Below are positions 1 through 7,603 of a DNA stretch of 39,588 nucleotides, piece by piece. Each line of letters opens with the position of its first letter. The first letter of the stretch is position 1. A program made the translations under genes and the position numbers. This stretch comes from Opitutus sp. (lineage in GTDB: Bacteria > Verrucomicrobiota > Verrucomicrobiae > Opitutales > Opitutaceae). Below the pieces are notes generated by a model. That model worked only from the letters and a program-made list of their open reading frames with translations, searched no databases and had not been told where the DNA came from. The DNA lies in the NCBI GenBank assembly GCA_009695065.1, contig SIBR01000036.1:1-39588 (forward strand), given 5' to 3'.

Positions 1-98
1 TTCGCGGCGATCGCGTGCACTGGCTCGATGCCCTTCAAGGCTTCGAGGCCGACTTTGGCTTTGAACTCGGGATTATGCTGACGTCGTTTCTTGGACAT
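1..98 (-). CDS. IS3-family transposase OrfA, N-terminal part
   Basis: The reading frame starts at the ATG at 98 and leaves the window at its left edge after 32 codons. It begins MSKKRRQHNPEFKAKV and continues with a segment containing LEALKGIEPVHAIAA. This is the usual start of the helix-turn-helix OrfA of IS3-family elements, which binds the element ends; OrfB, the DDE recombinase, would lie outside the window. No other gene shares this basic start followed by the PEFKAKV motif. The rest of the element cannot be seen, so intactness is unknown. Confidence 0.85.
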   Translation of the reverse strand, partial: MSKKRRQHNPEFKAKVGLEALKGIEPVHAIAA

Positions 99-170
99 GT
101 GGATCGTTCGCTCTTGGGTTTGGACTTAACGATCCCTCCTGTCCAATTTTCGAGGTCCACCTTACTTTCG
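1..170 (-). mobile_element. Left end of an IS3-family insertion sequence (partial)
   Basis: The 70 bases upstream of the OrfA start hold AAGGTGGACCTCGAAAATTG (minus strand, about 143-162), which resembles the terminal region of IS3-type elements. The exact tip, inverted repeat and target duplication cannot be fixed because the other end lies outside the window; the boundary near 170 is approximate. Confidence 0.55.
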
Positions 171-406
171 CAGGAAAATCTCCGCCAACCGAGCTTCTAT
201 TTACCTGCGCTATGGGACGGCTGTGGTCGCCGACCCCGGCGACAGGGTGCGGTTTTCGGAAATGCCCCGGAGCTTGCTCCGGGTTATTTGCTTTCCAGTG
301 ACCGCCACTCCCAATCCCGCTTCTCCCGAAGCGGGCCACCTGACTGTGGCCGATCGTGGGAGCCCTCCATTATCGGACAACGCTAGGCGGAGACTTGGCT
401 CGGTCG
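171..406. repeat. Intergenic stretch with two hairpin repeats
   Basis: No gene is seen between the insertion sequence and the sialidase-like gene. Two palindromes are present: 266-283 (stem cccggagc, loop tt) and 316-335 (cccgcttctcccgaagcggg). The second matches the REP hairpins that recur at 8997, 13202 and 14281. Both lie downstream of the minus-strand gene ending at 407 and could also mark the end of its transcript. Confidence 0.6.
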
Positions 407-1951
407 CTACTTCGCCGCTGCCATCAGCCGCACGTCAAACAGCCGCCACGCACCTTCACGCTGCTCGACGCGGCCGAGAAATTCCCGGCCGGGCGGCAGG
501 TTGGCCATTTCGTCGGTCGCGACCTGGAAGTCGCGCGTCCCGGCGGCGAAGACTCCGGGTACTTCGAAATGTTTCACGTGCACGGCCCCGGCGGCGGTGC
601 GCACGATGGTGCCGCGAATCGAAAAACCCTGCAGTTGCTCGGGAGTGGGCGCGCAGTCGCAGTTCCGTTCGGCCTCGAGCAAGGCGCCTTCGGGCACCGT
701 GACCAGTGCGGTGCGCACTCCGCCCCCGGGGCCGTCGAGGGTGAAGGCCGTGACAAGTTCCGCGGCGCTCCGGCCTCCGGCGTAGTCGTGCACGAGCGCC
801 AGGCGTGGAAAGCCCTTCACGCGACCGTTCATGCCGGCGTTGAGCTGGAGCGGGTCATTGGCTGCGAATTCGGGATTGATGCGCTCTAGCCAGAAGCTGC
901 CGTCGACCTCAAGCCAGGTGGCCAGCAGCGCGCCGTCATGCAGAATCAGCGTGTCCACATTGCCCATCGGTTTGCCGCGGTTGAGCTGGAGCGGAATGAT
1001 GAAGCGGGCGCCGGCGTCCGGCGAAAACGACGCGAGCACCCGCGGATCGGAATCCGCCGCGGTAAACCAGGCGACGGCGACCCGTCCGCCGTTGCTGGCG
1101 AGGCGCGGGCCGTTGATCGGGCACGCGTTGATCCGCCAGTCGTCGTTGTTGAGCGACCGTGGCAGGTCCCAGGCCTGCCCACGAAAGCGCGCGGTGCGGA
1201 TGTCGCGCACCTCCTCGGTCGTCCGCCCGCGATAGGCGACCAGCGCCGTGCCGTCGGGAAACGCCGTCAGCGCGGTTTGGCAGCAGTCGCAGACCGACGG
1301 GTCCACGAGCACGTCGGGCGTCCCGGCGTCGACGACCCGGGCATAAAGTTTTTGCATCGAGCCATCTCCCGCCTTGCGGCCGCGGCCATCGAGCCAGGTG
1401 ACGAGAATGCGACCGTCGGCGAGACGGCACAGAGAGAATTTTTCCACTGCCTCGCTTTCCTTCGTCCAGGCCGCGGGGGTAGTCCAGGAGGCGCCATGAT
1501 CGGAAGACTTGGAGAGGAACGCGCCACCGTGTCCGTCCTGCCACAGCGCGAACGCGTGGCCGTGGCCATCGATGGCGAGTTGGGGAAAATCGGCATTGCT
1601 GGTCGGGACGCCATGGCCGGTGACAGTGGATCTGGCCGGACTCCACTGGCGGGTGCGGGCGTCGAAGGTAGCGAAGCGCAGCGTGTTTGAGCCGCCCGCG
1701 GGGGCGTCGCCGTGATGGTGTTGGGCCGACGCGGCCGGTGGCGCCGCGTCCTTGGCGGCCAGGGCCGAAGGCTCGACCCAGGAGAGCCAGAGTTCCCCGT
1801 CGGGGGCCGTGGTGAGAGCCGCGCCCTGGGAGTTTGACGCCGCGGGCGATACGATCTCCACGAGGCGGATTTCCGGGCCGGATTTCGCCGGGTCCGCGCC
1901 ACGCAGCGAGGCGGCGAGCAAGAGCAAATAGCCGAGGGCAAGAAATTTCAT
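407..1951 (-). CDS. Secreted sialidase-fold (BNR/Asp-box) protein with CusF-like C-terminal domain
   Basis: A 514-residue protein with a signal peptide (MKFLALGYLLLLAASLRGA). Residues about 20-420 form a beta-propeller of the exo-sialidase superfamily; one clear Asp-box (SSDHGASW) is visible and a second (SPDAGARF) is degenerate. There is an HHH cluster near residue 78 and paired cysteines (VCDCC; NCDC near 430). Residues about 445-510 resemble the small copper-binding fold of CusF: a strand with VKHFEVPG (His461) and the closing pattern REGAWRLFDV. The two Met ligands of CusF are not present; GTR stands where MTM would be expected. It lies 16 bp downstream of modB on the same strand. Sialidase activity is not implied, since the fold is widely reused; a periplasmic metal-related role is an inference from the tail. 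Confidence 0.7.
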   Translation of the reverse strand: MKFLALGYLLLLAASLRGADPAKSGPEIRLVEIVSPAASNSQGAALTTAPDGELWLSWVEPSALAAKDAAPPAASAQHHHGDAPAGGSNTLRFATFDARTRQWSPARSTVTGHGVPTSNADFPQLAIDGHGHAFALWQDGHGGAFLSKSSDHGASWTTPAAWTKESEAVEKFSLCRLADGRILVTWLDGRGRKAGDGSMQKLYARVVDAGTPDVLVDPSVCDCCQTALTAFPDGTALVAYRGRTTEEVRDIRTARFRGQAWDLPRSLNNDDWRINACPINGPRLASNGGRVAVAWFTAADSDPRVLASFSPDAGARFIIPLQLNRGKPMGNVDTLILHDGALLATWLEVDGSFWLERINPEFAANDPLQLNAGMNGRVKGFPRLALVHDYAGGRSAAELVTAFTLDGPGGGVRTALVTVPEGALLEAERNCDCAPTPEQLQGFSIRGTIVRTAAGAVHVKHFEVPGVFAAGTRDFQVATDEMANLPPGREFLGRVEQREGAWRLFDVRLMAAAK

Positions 1952-1967
1952 GGGGGACGCAGAGAAC

Positions 1968-2663
1968 TCAGGTTCGCCGGCGCTGCAACAGGGTCACGAC
2001 CAGCAGCAGTAGGAACGACAGGCCGAGCAACGTGGCCGCGAAGGCGTGGGCCTGGGGATAATCGAGCGCCTGCACCTCGTCGTAGAGGGCGATGCTCGCG
2101 ACCTTGGTCACGCCCGGGATCGAGCCGCCGATCATGAGCACGACGCCGAATTCACCGAGCGTGTGGGCGAAGCCGAGGGTCAGGCCGGCCGCGATGCCGC
2201 GCCAGGCGAGCGGCGCGTGCAGCCGCAGAAAAACCCGGGCGGGTGTGGCGCCGAGCGCCGTGCCGGCGTCGAGGAGCTCGCGCGGCACGGCTCGCAGCGC
2301 GGCCTGAAACGGCTGCACGGCAAACGGCAGGGAATATAAGACCGAGGCAATCACGAGTCCCGTGAACGAAAACGCCAGCGGGGCCCCCGCCAGTTCGCGC
2401 CACCAGCTCCCCGGCGGATGGTTGGGCGAAAAGGTCACGAGCAGGTAGAATCCGATGACCGTCGGCGGCAATACGACCGGCAGGGACACGAGCGTCTCGA
2501 TGGCGGGCGCGAGCCGCTGGCGGGTGGTATTCAGCCAGTGGGCCAGCGGCAGGCCGAGGACCCCGAGCACGAGCGTGGTGATCGCGGCGAGCCGCAACGT
2601 GAGCCAAAGCGATTGCCAGAGGGCCGGGGGCAGACCGAGGAACGTGGAGACGGGATCCGACAA
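1968..2663 (-). CDS. modB: Molybdate ABC transporter permease ModB
   Basis: A 231-residue inner-membrane permease with five or six hydrophobic segments. The cytoplasmic coupling loop carries the ABC permease EAA-type signature (ELLDAGTALGATPARVF) and is followed by the ModB hallmark GEFGVVLMIGGSIPG. With ModA it would move molybdate or tungstate across the inner membrane using an ATPase partner. It follows modA by 250 bp and is followed by the sialidase-like gene. No modC ATPase is found in the window, so the ATPase must be encoded elsewhere or shared. Confidence 0.93.
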   Translation of the reverse strand: MSDPVSTFLGLPPALWQSLWLTLRLAAITTLVLGVLGLPLAHWLNTTRQRLAPAIETLVSLPVVLPPTVIGFYLLVTFSPNHPPGSWWRELAGAPLAFSFTGLVIASVLYSLPFAVQPFQAALRAVPRELLDAGTALGATPARVFLRLHAPLAWRGIAAGLTLGFAHTLGEFGVVLMIGGSIPGVTKVASIALYDEVQALDYPQAHAFAATLLGLSFLLLLVVTLLQRRRT

Positions 2664-2852
2664 GGTGGGGGAGGTTGACGGCCAGACCGGGTAACCTCAA
2701 CGCGCGAAATTCGCCGGAGAGGATTTCGTTTTCCGCGATAGAAAAAGAAGTTAACCGCGGGTAGCTCGGATAAAGCGCATGATGCAGTTGAGGTCAGTCG
2801 CATCCCGGTTTGTGCTTCTGAAATGAGTTGCGACGGTGTTGAGAGGTGGACC

Positions 2853-2891
2853 GTGCGCTCCGCGCGCGGTCTGGCGGCGCCCGGAGCGCAC
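2853..2891 (-). terminator. Strong hairpin downstream of modA
   Basis: A perfect 10-bp inverted repeat (gtgcgctccg / cggagcgcac) with a 19-base loop lies 22 bp past the modA stop. No T-tract follows on the minus strand, so this is not a classic intrinsic terminator. The sequence resembles the GC-rich palindrome inside the WD40 gene at 5350-5430 and may simply be a repeat element. Confidence 0.35.
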
Positions 2892-2912
2892 CGCCCTCCC
2901 GTTGAGCTGGCC

Positions 2913-3671
2913 TTACTTTATCCCGTACCCGAAATCCCGGAGAATTTTTTTGGCGGCGTCGCTGCCGAGGAAGGCGAGGTAACGTTGGGCCGCGGGATTG
3001 GCGGCGCCGCGGGTGGTGAGGACCACCGCGTGATCGAGCGGCACGCCGGCGTAGAGCGCGGGCGACACCTCGGTCCACCGGCCGAGATGAGCGAGCCGGG
3101 GAGACAGGACGAGCGAGAAGGCGACAAATCCGGCATCGGCATTGCCCGTTTCGATGAACTGCGCTGTTTGAGTGATGTTCTCACCGAAGACGACCCTGGG
3201 TTGGATCGCGGTCCATACACCCAGTTTTTCCAGCACGACCTGGGCGGCCCGGCCGTAAGGCGCCGAGCGGGGCTGGGCGATCGCGAGTTTTTTGATGCGC
3301 GGGGAGCGGAGCGCGACCGTGAGTTCGGAGACGTCGAAATCCGGGCGCGTTGTCCAAAAGACCAGCCGGCCCGTGGCGAATGTGCGCAGGCTGGTGGAGT
3401 CGCCGAGGCCCGCGGCGACCACCTGCTGCGGGTAGTCGGTGTCGGCCGAGAGAAACACATCGAAGGGCGCGCCGTTCTTGATTTGGGCGAAGAGATTGCC
3501 CGAGGCGCCGAAGGTGGAAGTGACGGCGACGTCGGGCGCGCTCCGCTTGAACTCGGCGTTGAGCGCGTCGAGGGCGTAAATGAGATTGGCGGCGGCCGCG
3601 ATGGAAAGGGATTCGGCACCACGGGCCAGCGGCCACGACAGGGCCAGCGCCAGGGCGATCAGGCTGTACAT
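2913..3671 (-). CDS. modA: Molybdate-binding periplasmic protein ModA
   Basis: A 252-residue binding protein of the ModA/WtpA family. It has a short signal peptide (MYSLIALALALSWPLARG), then AAAANLIYALDAL, TFGASGNLFAQIKNGAPFDVF and FLSADTDYPQQV, the stretches that form the anion pocket in ModA. The C-terminal half has the expected GNADAGFVAFS and LAFLGSDAAKKIL segments. The frame stays open upstream to 4244, but that extension is Arg/Ser-rich and unlike any ModA. The ATG at 3671 puts the signal peptide at the N-terminus, although no good Shine-Dalgarno is visible. It is the first gene of modA-modB. Confidence 0.93.
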   Translation of the reverse strand: MYSLIALALALSWPLARGAESLSIAAAANLIYALDALNAEFKRSAPDVAVTSTFGASGNLFAQIKNGAPFDVFLSADTDYPQQVVAAGLGDSTSLRTFATGRLVFWTTRPDFDVSELTVALRSPRIKKLAIAQPRSAPYGRAAQVVLEKLGVWTAIQPRVVFGENITQTAQFIETGNADAGFVAFSLVLSPRLAHLGRWTEVSPALYAGVPLDHAVVLTTRGAANPAAQRYLAFLGSDAAKKILRDFGYGIK

Positions 3672-4322
3672 TGATCGCAGCGCAGTAATGCGGTTGGCCC
3701 GCTCAAAATTGCGTCGGCCGGAACCAGAGGAGCACTCGCGCGACTGGGCCTCGAAAATGGAACGCAGCATGGGCGCAGGTTTGGCCGGGACAGTCAGTGA
3801 GTCAGCGAGAAAAGCGGATGACTTTGCTGGCAAAGAAACCCGACAAAAGCCCAAGGCCACGAGGAATTCCAGAAGCCCGGAAAGCAGGAATTGATTCCTG
3901 GCTGCTGAATTTGTCCGCTGGCCGAGATTTGGTCGCGGTTCCGCCCCGCGGGGCTTTTTCGCGGCTGATGCCTTGGTGGTTTGTGATTGGGCAGACTCCG
4001 AACTCTGCGTCTCCGCGCCTTGAGCGAAGCGGGCGCGAGATGGGTTTGAAGCAAGGCCGGTCACCTCGCGCGAAGGCGCGAAGGACGGAATCCCGGAATT
4101 TCGGAATTCCAGAGAGCCGGAGGACGAACGGAGGACCTTCGACCACCGGAATTCCGTTCCCATTTTCTCCACTTTCCCGTTTGCTTGGTCTTCCGCTTTT
4201 CCACCGCCCGCAGATTCAGACCGAGGCTGGTGGCCGCGCGGCACGCCGCCATCAGCACGCGGGTCGCGCGGAGAACGGCGGCAATGCTTGGACGCAGGAA
4301 AGTTTTTTGCCGGGCAAAAAAC
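3672..4322. other. Long intergenic stretch with an imperfect palindrome
   Basis: No convincing gene is seen in 650 bp. An imperfect palindrome at about 3863-3911 (arms around attccagaagcc and ggctgctgaat) resembles the one at 7481-7537, suggesting a dispersed repeat. A second short palindrome around ccggaatttcggaattcc lies near 4093. The minus-strand open stretch at 4061-4258 starts MLMAACRAATSLGLNLRAV and then turns into low-complexity Arg/Ser text; it may be a gene remnant but is not assigned. Confidence 0.5.
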
Positions 4323-4666
4323 CTATTGGATCGGAATGCGATCCTTCGCGGTGGCCAGCCACTGGGCTAAATTCTGCAGCTTCGGGTTGAGCGCGCGCGA
4401 GGACTCGACGCTGCGGGCCCCGCAGAATTCCTTTTCGAAATCGTGCTTGTACTGGAACATATTTCCCAGATCGTCGGCGCCCGGGAAGCCGAGTTTGCGG
4501 TACGCATCGAAGGGCATCGCGTAGTAGGCGACCGGCTGGCCGAAGGCCTGACCGCGCGAACGGCGAAGCCGCCGCTCGGGTCGTTCAGAATGGCGCGGAC
4601 GAGGCCGCTGCCTTGGGCGCCAGGTCGCCGCACTCCAAACATTGCGCCTTCAGCTAGAAAGCGCAT
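4323..4666 (-). pseudogene. NmrA-type NAD(P)-binding protein, deleted and frameshifted
   Basis: Two ends of one NmrA-family protein remain in different frames. The N-terminal piece (from 4640 downward) reads PGAQGSGLVRAILNDPSGGF, matching the nucleotide-binding glycine turn and first helix; a few extra bases before it break the normal GATGAQG motif. The C-terminal piece (4323-4560) reads GQAFGQPVAYYAMPFDAYR, then LGFPGADDLGNMFQYKHDF and ends with a normal stop. About 200 residues that should lie between are missing. The family binds NAD(P) and acts as a redox sensor or atypical reductase; this copy cannot work. The homology call rests on memory of the family pattern, the deletion on length. 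Confidence 0.8.
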
Positions 4667-4674
4667 GACAGTCT

Positions 4675-5775
4675 CTAGGTTTCGCTCTTCAAGACGTACA
4701 CCGCGCCCTTTTCCGATCCGATGGCGAGGAAGCGGTCGTCGGGTGACCAGACCAGCTTGGTGGCGGCGGCGGGCATTTTCACCGTGGCGCGGAGCGGCTT
4801 GGCCCGCTCAGGGCCCCACAGTTGGACGACGCCATCCTGCGAGGCGGTGGCGAGCAGGCCGTGCCCATGTTGAAACGCCACGGCGCACACCGGCGCCGCG
4901 TGGGGCAGCATCATGGGTTCGCGGCCCTCGGGTCCGGCGCCGGCGCAGTCCCACAGGCACGCATCGCGGCCGCCGCTGGTCGCGAGCCAGCGCGAGTTCT
5001 GATCGAACGAGAGATATTTCACCTTCCCCTCATAGCCGCTCATGTTGAGTTCGACGTCCTGCTCGGGGATCCAAAGATGCACCGACGGATCCTGGTTGCC
5101 CGAGACGAGCCACTTGCCGTCCGGCGACCATACGAGGGCGTGGATGCCGTTGGCGTAGGGAAAATTCTTTTGCACGACGAAGTCGTCGGCATCCCACAGC
5201 GACACGCCGCCAAAATACGCGGATGCGACGGAACCGCCGGTGGGCTGACCGGCCAGTGCGGTTATCGTCATGGGCGCGGGGGCGAAGGTGTGCGCGACGG
5301 AGGCGTCGGCGCGGAGCGCGGAAAGTTTTTTTCCGGCGGCCGCAAAAAGGGTGGGCCGGGCGCTCCGTCGCGCGGCCTCGGAGCGGGAGACGGATTCCGC
5401 ACCGGCCGCGCGCGGAGCGCCCGGCCCACCTTCGGAAATCCAGGCAAGGTGTTCGATCCATTCGCGGCCGAGTTTCGCCGTGGCCGTGTGCTGGCCGGCG
5501 ATGGCGTCCCAAAATTTTACCGCGCCGTCCTGACCGCCGGTGGCAAGCAACTGTGACGAGTGACCAGTGACGGGTGACGAGCCCGGAAACCAGGCGAGAC
5601 AGTTGGTGCCGTTGTCGTGGCCGGGCAGTTCGTGACGCCGGGCGCCGTCGGCGGTGGCGAAAAGCGTGACGGGGCCAGCGGACGAGGCGGCAGCGAGTAT
5701 CTCGCCGTCCGGGGACCACGCGAGGTCGATGGCGTAGTCGTCGAGCATCGTGGCCCAGTGCTTGGTCAGTTGCAT
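4675..5775 (-). CDS. WD40 repeat protein with two in-frame repeat insertions
   Basis: A 366-residue protein without signal peptide, built of six or seven WD40 blades with recurring LAWSPDG, LATGGQDGAVKFWD, LVWSPDGKWLVSG, LATSGGRDACLWD and LATASQDGVVQLWG segments. Such propellers are scaffolds for protein binding; the partner is not evident here. Two stretches look foreign to the fold. Residues about 116-142 (Ala/Arg/Ser-rich) are encoded by an 81-bp palindrome at 5350-5430, and residues about 66-75 (SSPVTGHSS) by a 7-bp tandem repeat at 5553-5580. The frame is kept through both. The start ATG at 5775 lies just downstream of another 7-bp repeat (5782-5809). Confidence 0.85.
   Translation of the reverse strand: MQLTKHWATMLDDYAIDLAWSPDGEILAAASSAGPVTLFATADGARRHELPGHDNGTNCLAWFPGSSPVTGHSSQLLATGGQDGAVKFWDAIAGQHTATAKLGREWIEHLAWISEGGPGAPRAAGAESVSRSEAARRSARPTLFAAAGKKLSALRADASVAHTFAPAPMTITALAGQPTGGSVASAYFGGVSLWDADDFVVQKNFPYANGIHALVWSPDGKWLVSGNQDPSVHLWIPEQDVELNMSGYEGKVKYLSFDQNSRWLATSGGRDACLWDCAGAGPEGREPMMLPHAAPVCAVAFQHGHGLLATASQDGVVQLWGPERAKPLRATVKMPAAATKLVWSPDDRFLAIGSEKGAVYVLKSET
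5350..5430. repeat. 81-bp palindromic element inside the WD40 gene
   Basis: The outer arms are a perfect 18-bp inverted repeat (5350-5367, ggtgggccgggcgctccg, and 5413-5430). Inner 9-bp arms (cgcgcggcc at 5369 and ggccgcgcg at 5404) extend the stem. The length is 81 bp, exactly 27 codons, so the reading frame is not broken. It encodes an Ala/Arg/Ser-rich linker between two blades. Confidence 0.85.
5553..5580. repeat. 7-bp tandem repeat, 4 units, in frame in WD40 gene
   Basis: Units gtgacga, gtgacca, gtgacgg, gtgacga. On the coding strand they give the Ser/Thr/His-rich text SSPVTGHSS within a WD40 blade boundary. Confidence 0.9.
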
Positions 5776-5781
5776 TTGGAA

Positions 5782-5809
5782 GTAGCGAGTAGTGAGTAGC
5801 GGGTAGCGA
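5782..5809. repeat. 7-bp tandem repeat, 4 units, upstream of WD40 gene
   Basis: Units gtagcga, gtagtga, gtagcgg, gtagcga. It lies 7 bp upstream of the WD40 start codon. The third unit ends in gg and the first and last in ga, the same pattern as the array at 5553. Confidence 0.9.
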
Positions 5810-6122
5810 GCAGGACAAGCTCAAGCTGCTTTTGTGGAGTTGGAGTGAAGCGAATGCGGCGGAGGGACCCGCGAAGAGCGCGAAGCGACGGGAAGGACAG
5901 GCCTCGCCAAAGCAGCGGTTCCCCGTTCGTAGTCCCGCCTTCAGGCGGAATCCGGGTGGTTCAATCCTTCCGCCTGAAGGCGGGGCTACAAACCGGGCGG
6001 TTCCGAAGCGCGGTGCAAAGGCGGAAAAACTTTCCGCCGGGACAATCGAGGATCCAGAGGTGCGTGCGGAGTTTTAGCCCGGCCACCAAAAATGGCGTGA
6101 CTGGCTCTCGCGGGAAAAATCT
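5810..6122. other. Intergenic stretch carrying an inverted-repeat element
   Basis: No gene is seen. The stretch contains one copy of the CCGCCTTCAGGCGG element (listed separately at 5925-5991); nothing else was recognised. Confidence 0.5.
5925..5991. repeat. CCGCCTTCAGGCGG inverted-repeat element, copy 1
   Basis: The element starts gttcgtagtcccgccttcag and ends with ccgcctgaaggcggggctac, forming a hairpin of two inverted, individually palindromic arms. It is nearly identical over about 65 bp to the copy at 17863-17928 and more distantly related to 7248-7313. Confidence 0.85.
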
Positions 6123-7022
6123 TTATTTCGGCATACCCGCCTCCTTCAACACCACGCGCACTCCGTCGGGATCGATCATGCTGATCTGACGCTTGCCGTC
6201 GCCGGAAATGCTGATGGGTGTCGGCGGAGTAAGGGCGAGGGTCTTGGCCCGGGCCGTGAGGGTCGCGAGGGCCTTGGCGACGTCCGGCACCTCTAGGCTA
6301 TAATCCGGCGCCCGGCGGGCGGCATTGGTCCCGGATTTACGACTATAGCTGACCAGGTCGACATAGTCAGTGCTGTCCGTCACTTGCAGGCGCACGGTGT
6401 GGGCCGCGGCCAGGCCAGGGTTGTCCGTCTCGATCTGTTTAAAGCCGAGGATGTCCCGATAGTAATGCAGCGCCGCCGGAAGATTCGCGACCATCAGTGA
6501 GGCCGAGCGCAACCGATCGGAGATGCGGGTCGCCGGCAGGCTCTTGCCCTGATGCTTCATCAACTGGCCTTGGGCTTCGAGCTGGGTGACCTCGTAAACG
6601 TTGCCATCGGGATCCTTCGCCCCGAGCAACAGGTCACCGACGCGGGCGCGATGGACCGTGCCCGTTTCGATGCCGCGGGAAATGAGATATTCCCGCAAGG
6701 CTTCGTTATTGGTGGTTTCGAGTCCGAGATGATCGAGGTTGTCGCCGTTGGGTAGGATCATCTTAGGGTCGTTGAAAAGGAGAATCACCTGCCGCTCGTT
6801 CACCTTCATGATCACCATCTGCAGGCTGCCGTCGGGCCGGTTCAGGACGTAGGGCTCCTCGTAGCCCAGGAAGTCATGGTAGAAATAGCGCGACTTCTCC
6901 ATGTCGTGGACCCAGTAGCCGACATGGTAGAGGGCCGTCAGTTGAAATTTGCGCCCAGAGTCCGCGGCGAACAGCGGCTGACTGACGGCGGCGGCCAGGA
7001 GGAGCAGAAAAATTCGGATCAT
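6123..7022 (-). CDS. Exported two-domain VOC (glyoxalase/dioxygenase fold) protein
   Basis: A 299-residue protein with a signal peptide (MIRIFLLLLAAAVSQPLFA). Two vicinal-oxygen-chelate domains follow: residues about 28-148 and about 165-295. The first keeps a plausible metal triad, His33 (LYHVGYW), His98 (NLDHLGL) and Glu144 (NVYEVTQL). The second (ASLMVANLPAALHYYRDILG to ISMIDPDGVRVVL) lacks the first His and is probably structural. The frame is open to 7145, but the ATG at 7022 places the signal peptide correctly. The family covers glyoxalases, ring-cleaving dioxygenases and resistance proteins; the substrate cannot be told. It stands alone on its strand between two repeat-rich gaps. Confidence 0.8.
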   Translation of the reverse strand: MIRIFLLLLAAAVSQPLFAADSGRKFQLTALYHVGYWVHDMEKSRYFYHDFLGYEEPYVLNRPDGSLQMVIMKVNERQVILLFNDPKMILPNGDNLDHLGLETTNNEALREYLISRGIETGTVHRARVGDLLLGAKDPDGNVYEVTQLEAQGQLMKHQGKSLPATRISDRLRSASLMVANLPAALHYYRDILGFKQIETDNPGLAAAHTVRLQVTDSTDYVDLVSYSRKSGTNAARRAPDYSLEVPDVAKALATLTARAKTLALTPPTPISISGDGKRQISMIDPDGVRVVLKEAGMPK

Positions 7023-7247
7023 GGCGGGCAGAATTTTGGTTTCAGTGCGGGTTGAGCAGGAGATGAAGAATACCTTGGACTTGGCGATTCCCGGCGCCCA
7101 GCGCGGGTGTAAGTCGAGCTGCGCTTTGAGTAGAACACGTCCCAAAGATCAGCAGAACCTTACCGGTTCCCCGGCAGGGATGTCCAATTAAAAGGAACTC
7201 CGGCGGGATGGACGAGGGCGTATCTCAGTTTCTTGCCGGCCACGGTT

Positions 7248-7313
7248 GTTCGCAGTTCCGCCTTCAGGCGGCTGGCGAAAGATTTTCGATTCCGGCTGAA
7301 GCCGGAACTACGA
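7248..7313. repeat. CCGCCTTCAGGCGG inverted-repeat element, diverged copy
   Basis: The arms are ttccgccttcaggcgg on the left and attccggctgaagccggaac on the right, with outer gttcg/cgaac ends. Same layout and length as the copies at 5925 and 17863, but with more changes. Confidence 0.75.
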
Positions 7314-7480
7314 ACAAAGCGTCCGGCGGGAATTGCAATAAAGTGAGATGCGCCCCGGGAACGATCACAGTGGCGGAAGCGTCGACAAATTTGGTGGCCG
7401 GCGCTCGGAAAATCTTCGCTGGTTTCTAAAATACTAAGCCCGGCCTTGGCGGAGCACGGCCCTCCCAAAACCTTGGATCA

Positions 7481-7537
7481 ATTCAGAAGCCAAGAAGCCA
7501 GGGGTTGATTCATGGCTTCCCGGCTTCTGAATCAATT
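7481..7537. repeat. Imperfect palindrome (cagaagcc type)
   Basis: A 19-bp arm with two mismatches surrounds a short centre. The same core (cagaagcc ... ggctgctgaat) is found at 3863-3911, so this looks like a third dispersed palindrome family. Confidence 0.6.
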
Positions 7538-7603
7538 TGCTAGGCTTGGATCGGTTGGAACTGCCACGGTTCGCGATCGGGCGGCAAGAAAATCTGCATG
7601 GTT

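Larger units (their letters stand above)
7023..7603. other. Repeat-rich intergenic stretch
   Basis: No gene is seen in 580 bp. It holds a diverged CCGCCTTCAGGCGG element (7248-7313), a short palindrome-like segment near 7440-7467 (cggccttggcggagcacggcc) and an imperfect palindrome at 7481-7537 whose arms ttcagaagccaagaagcca and tggcttcccggcttctgaa differ at two positions. Confidence 0.6.

Noticed and set aside
223..889. Overlapping plus-strand open frames opposite the sialidase-like gene
   Set aside because: They are Arg/Pro/Gly-rich, have no domain pattern, and lie antisense to a gene with a clear signal peptide and Asp-box. High GC leaves many such frames open.
3672..4244. N-terminal extension of modA up to 4244
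   Set aside because: The extension is Arg/Ser-rich, crosses an intergenic palindrome and precedes a normal signal peptide starting at 3671.
4061..4310. Possible small gene on the minus strand (MLMAACRAATSLGLNLRAV...)
   Set aside because: The first part looks protein-like, but it has no recognisable family, no clear start context, and runs into repeat text. Kept only as a remark.
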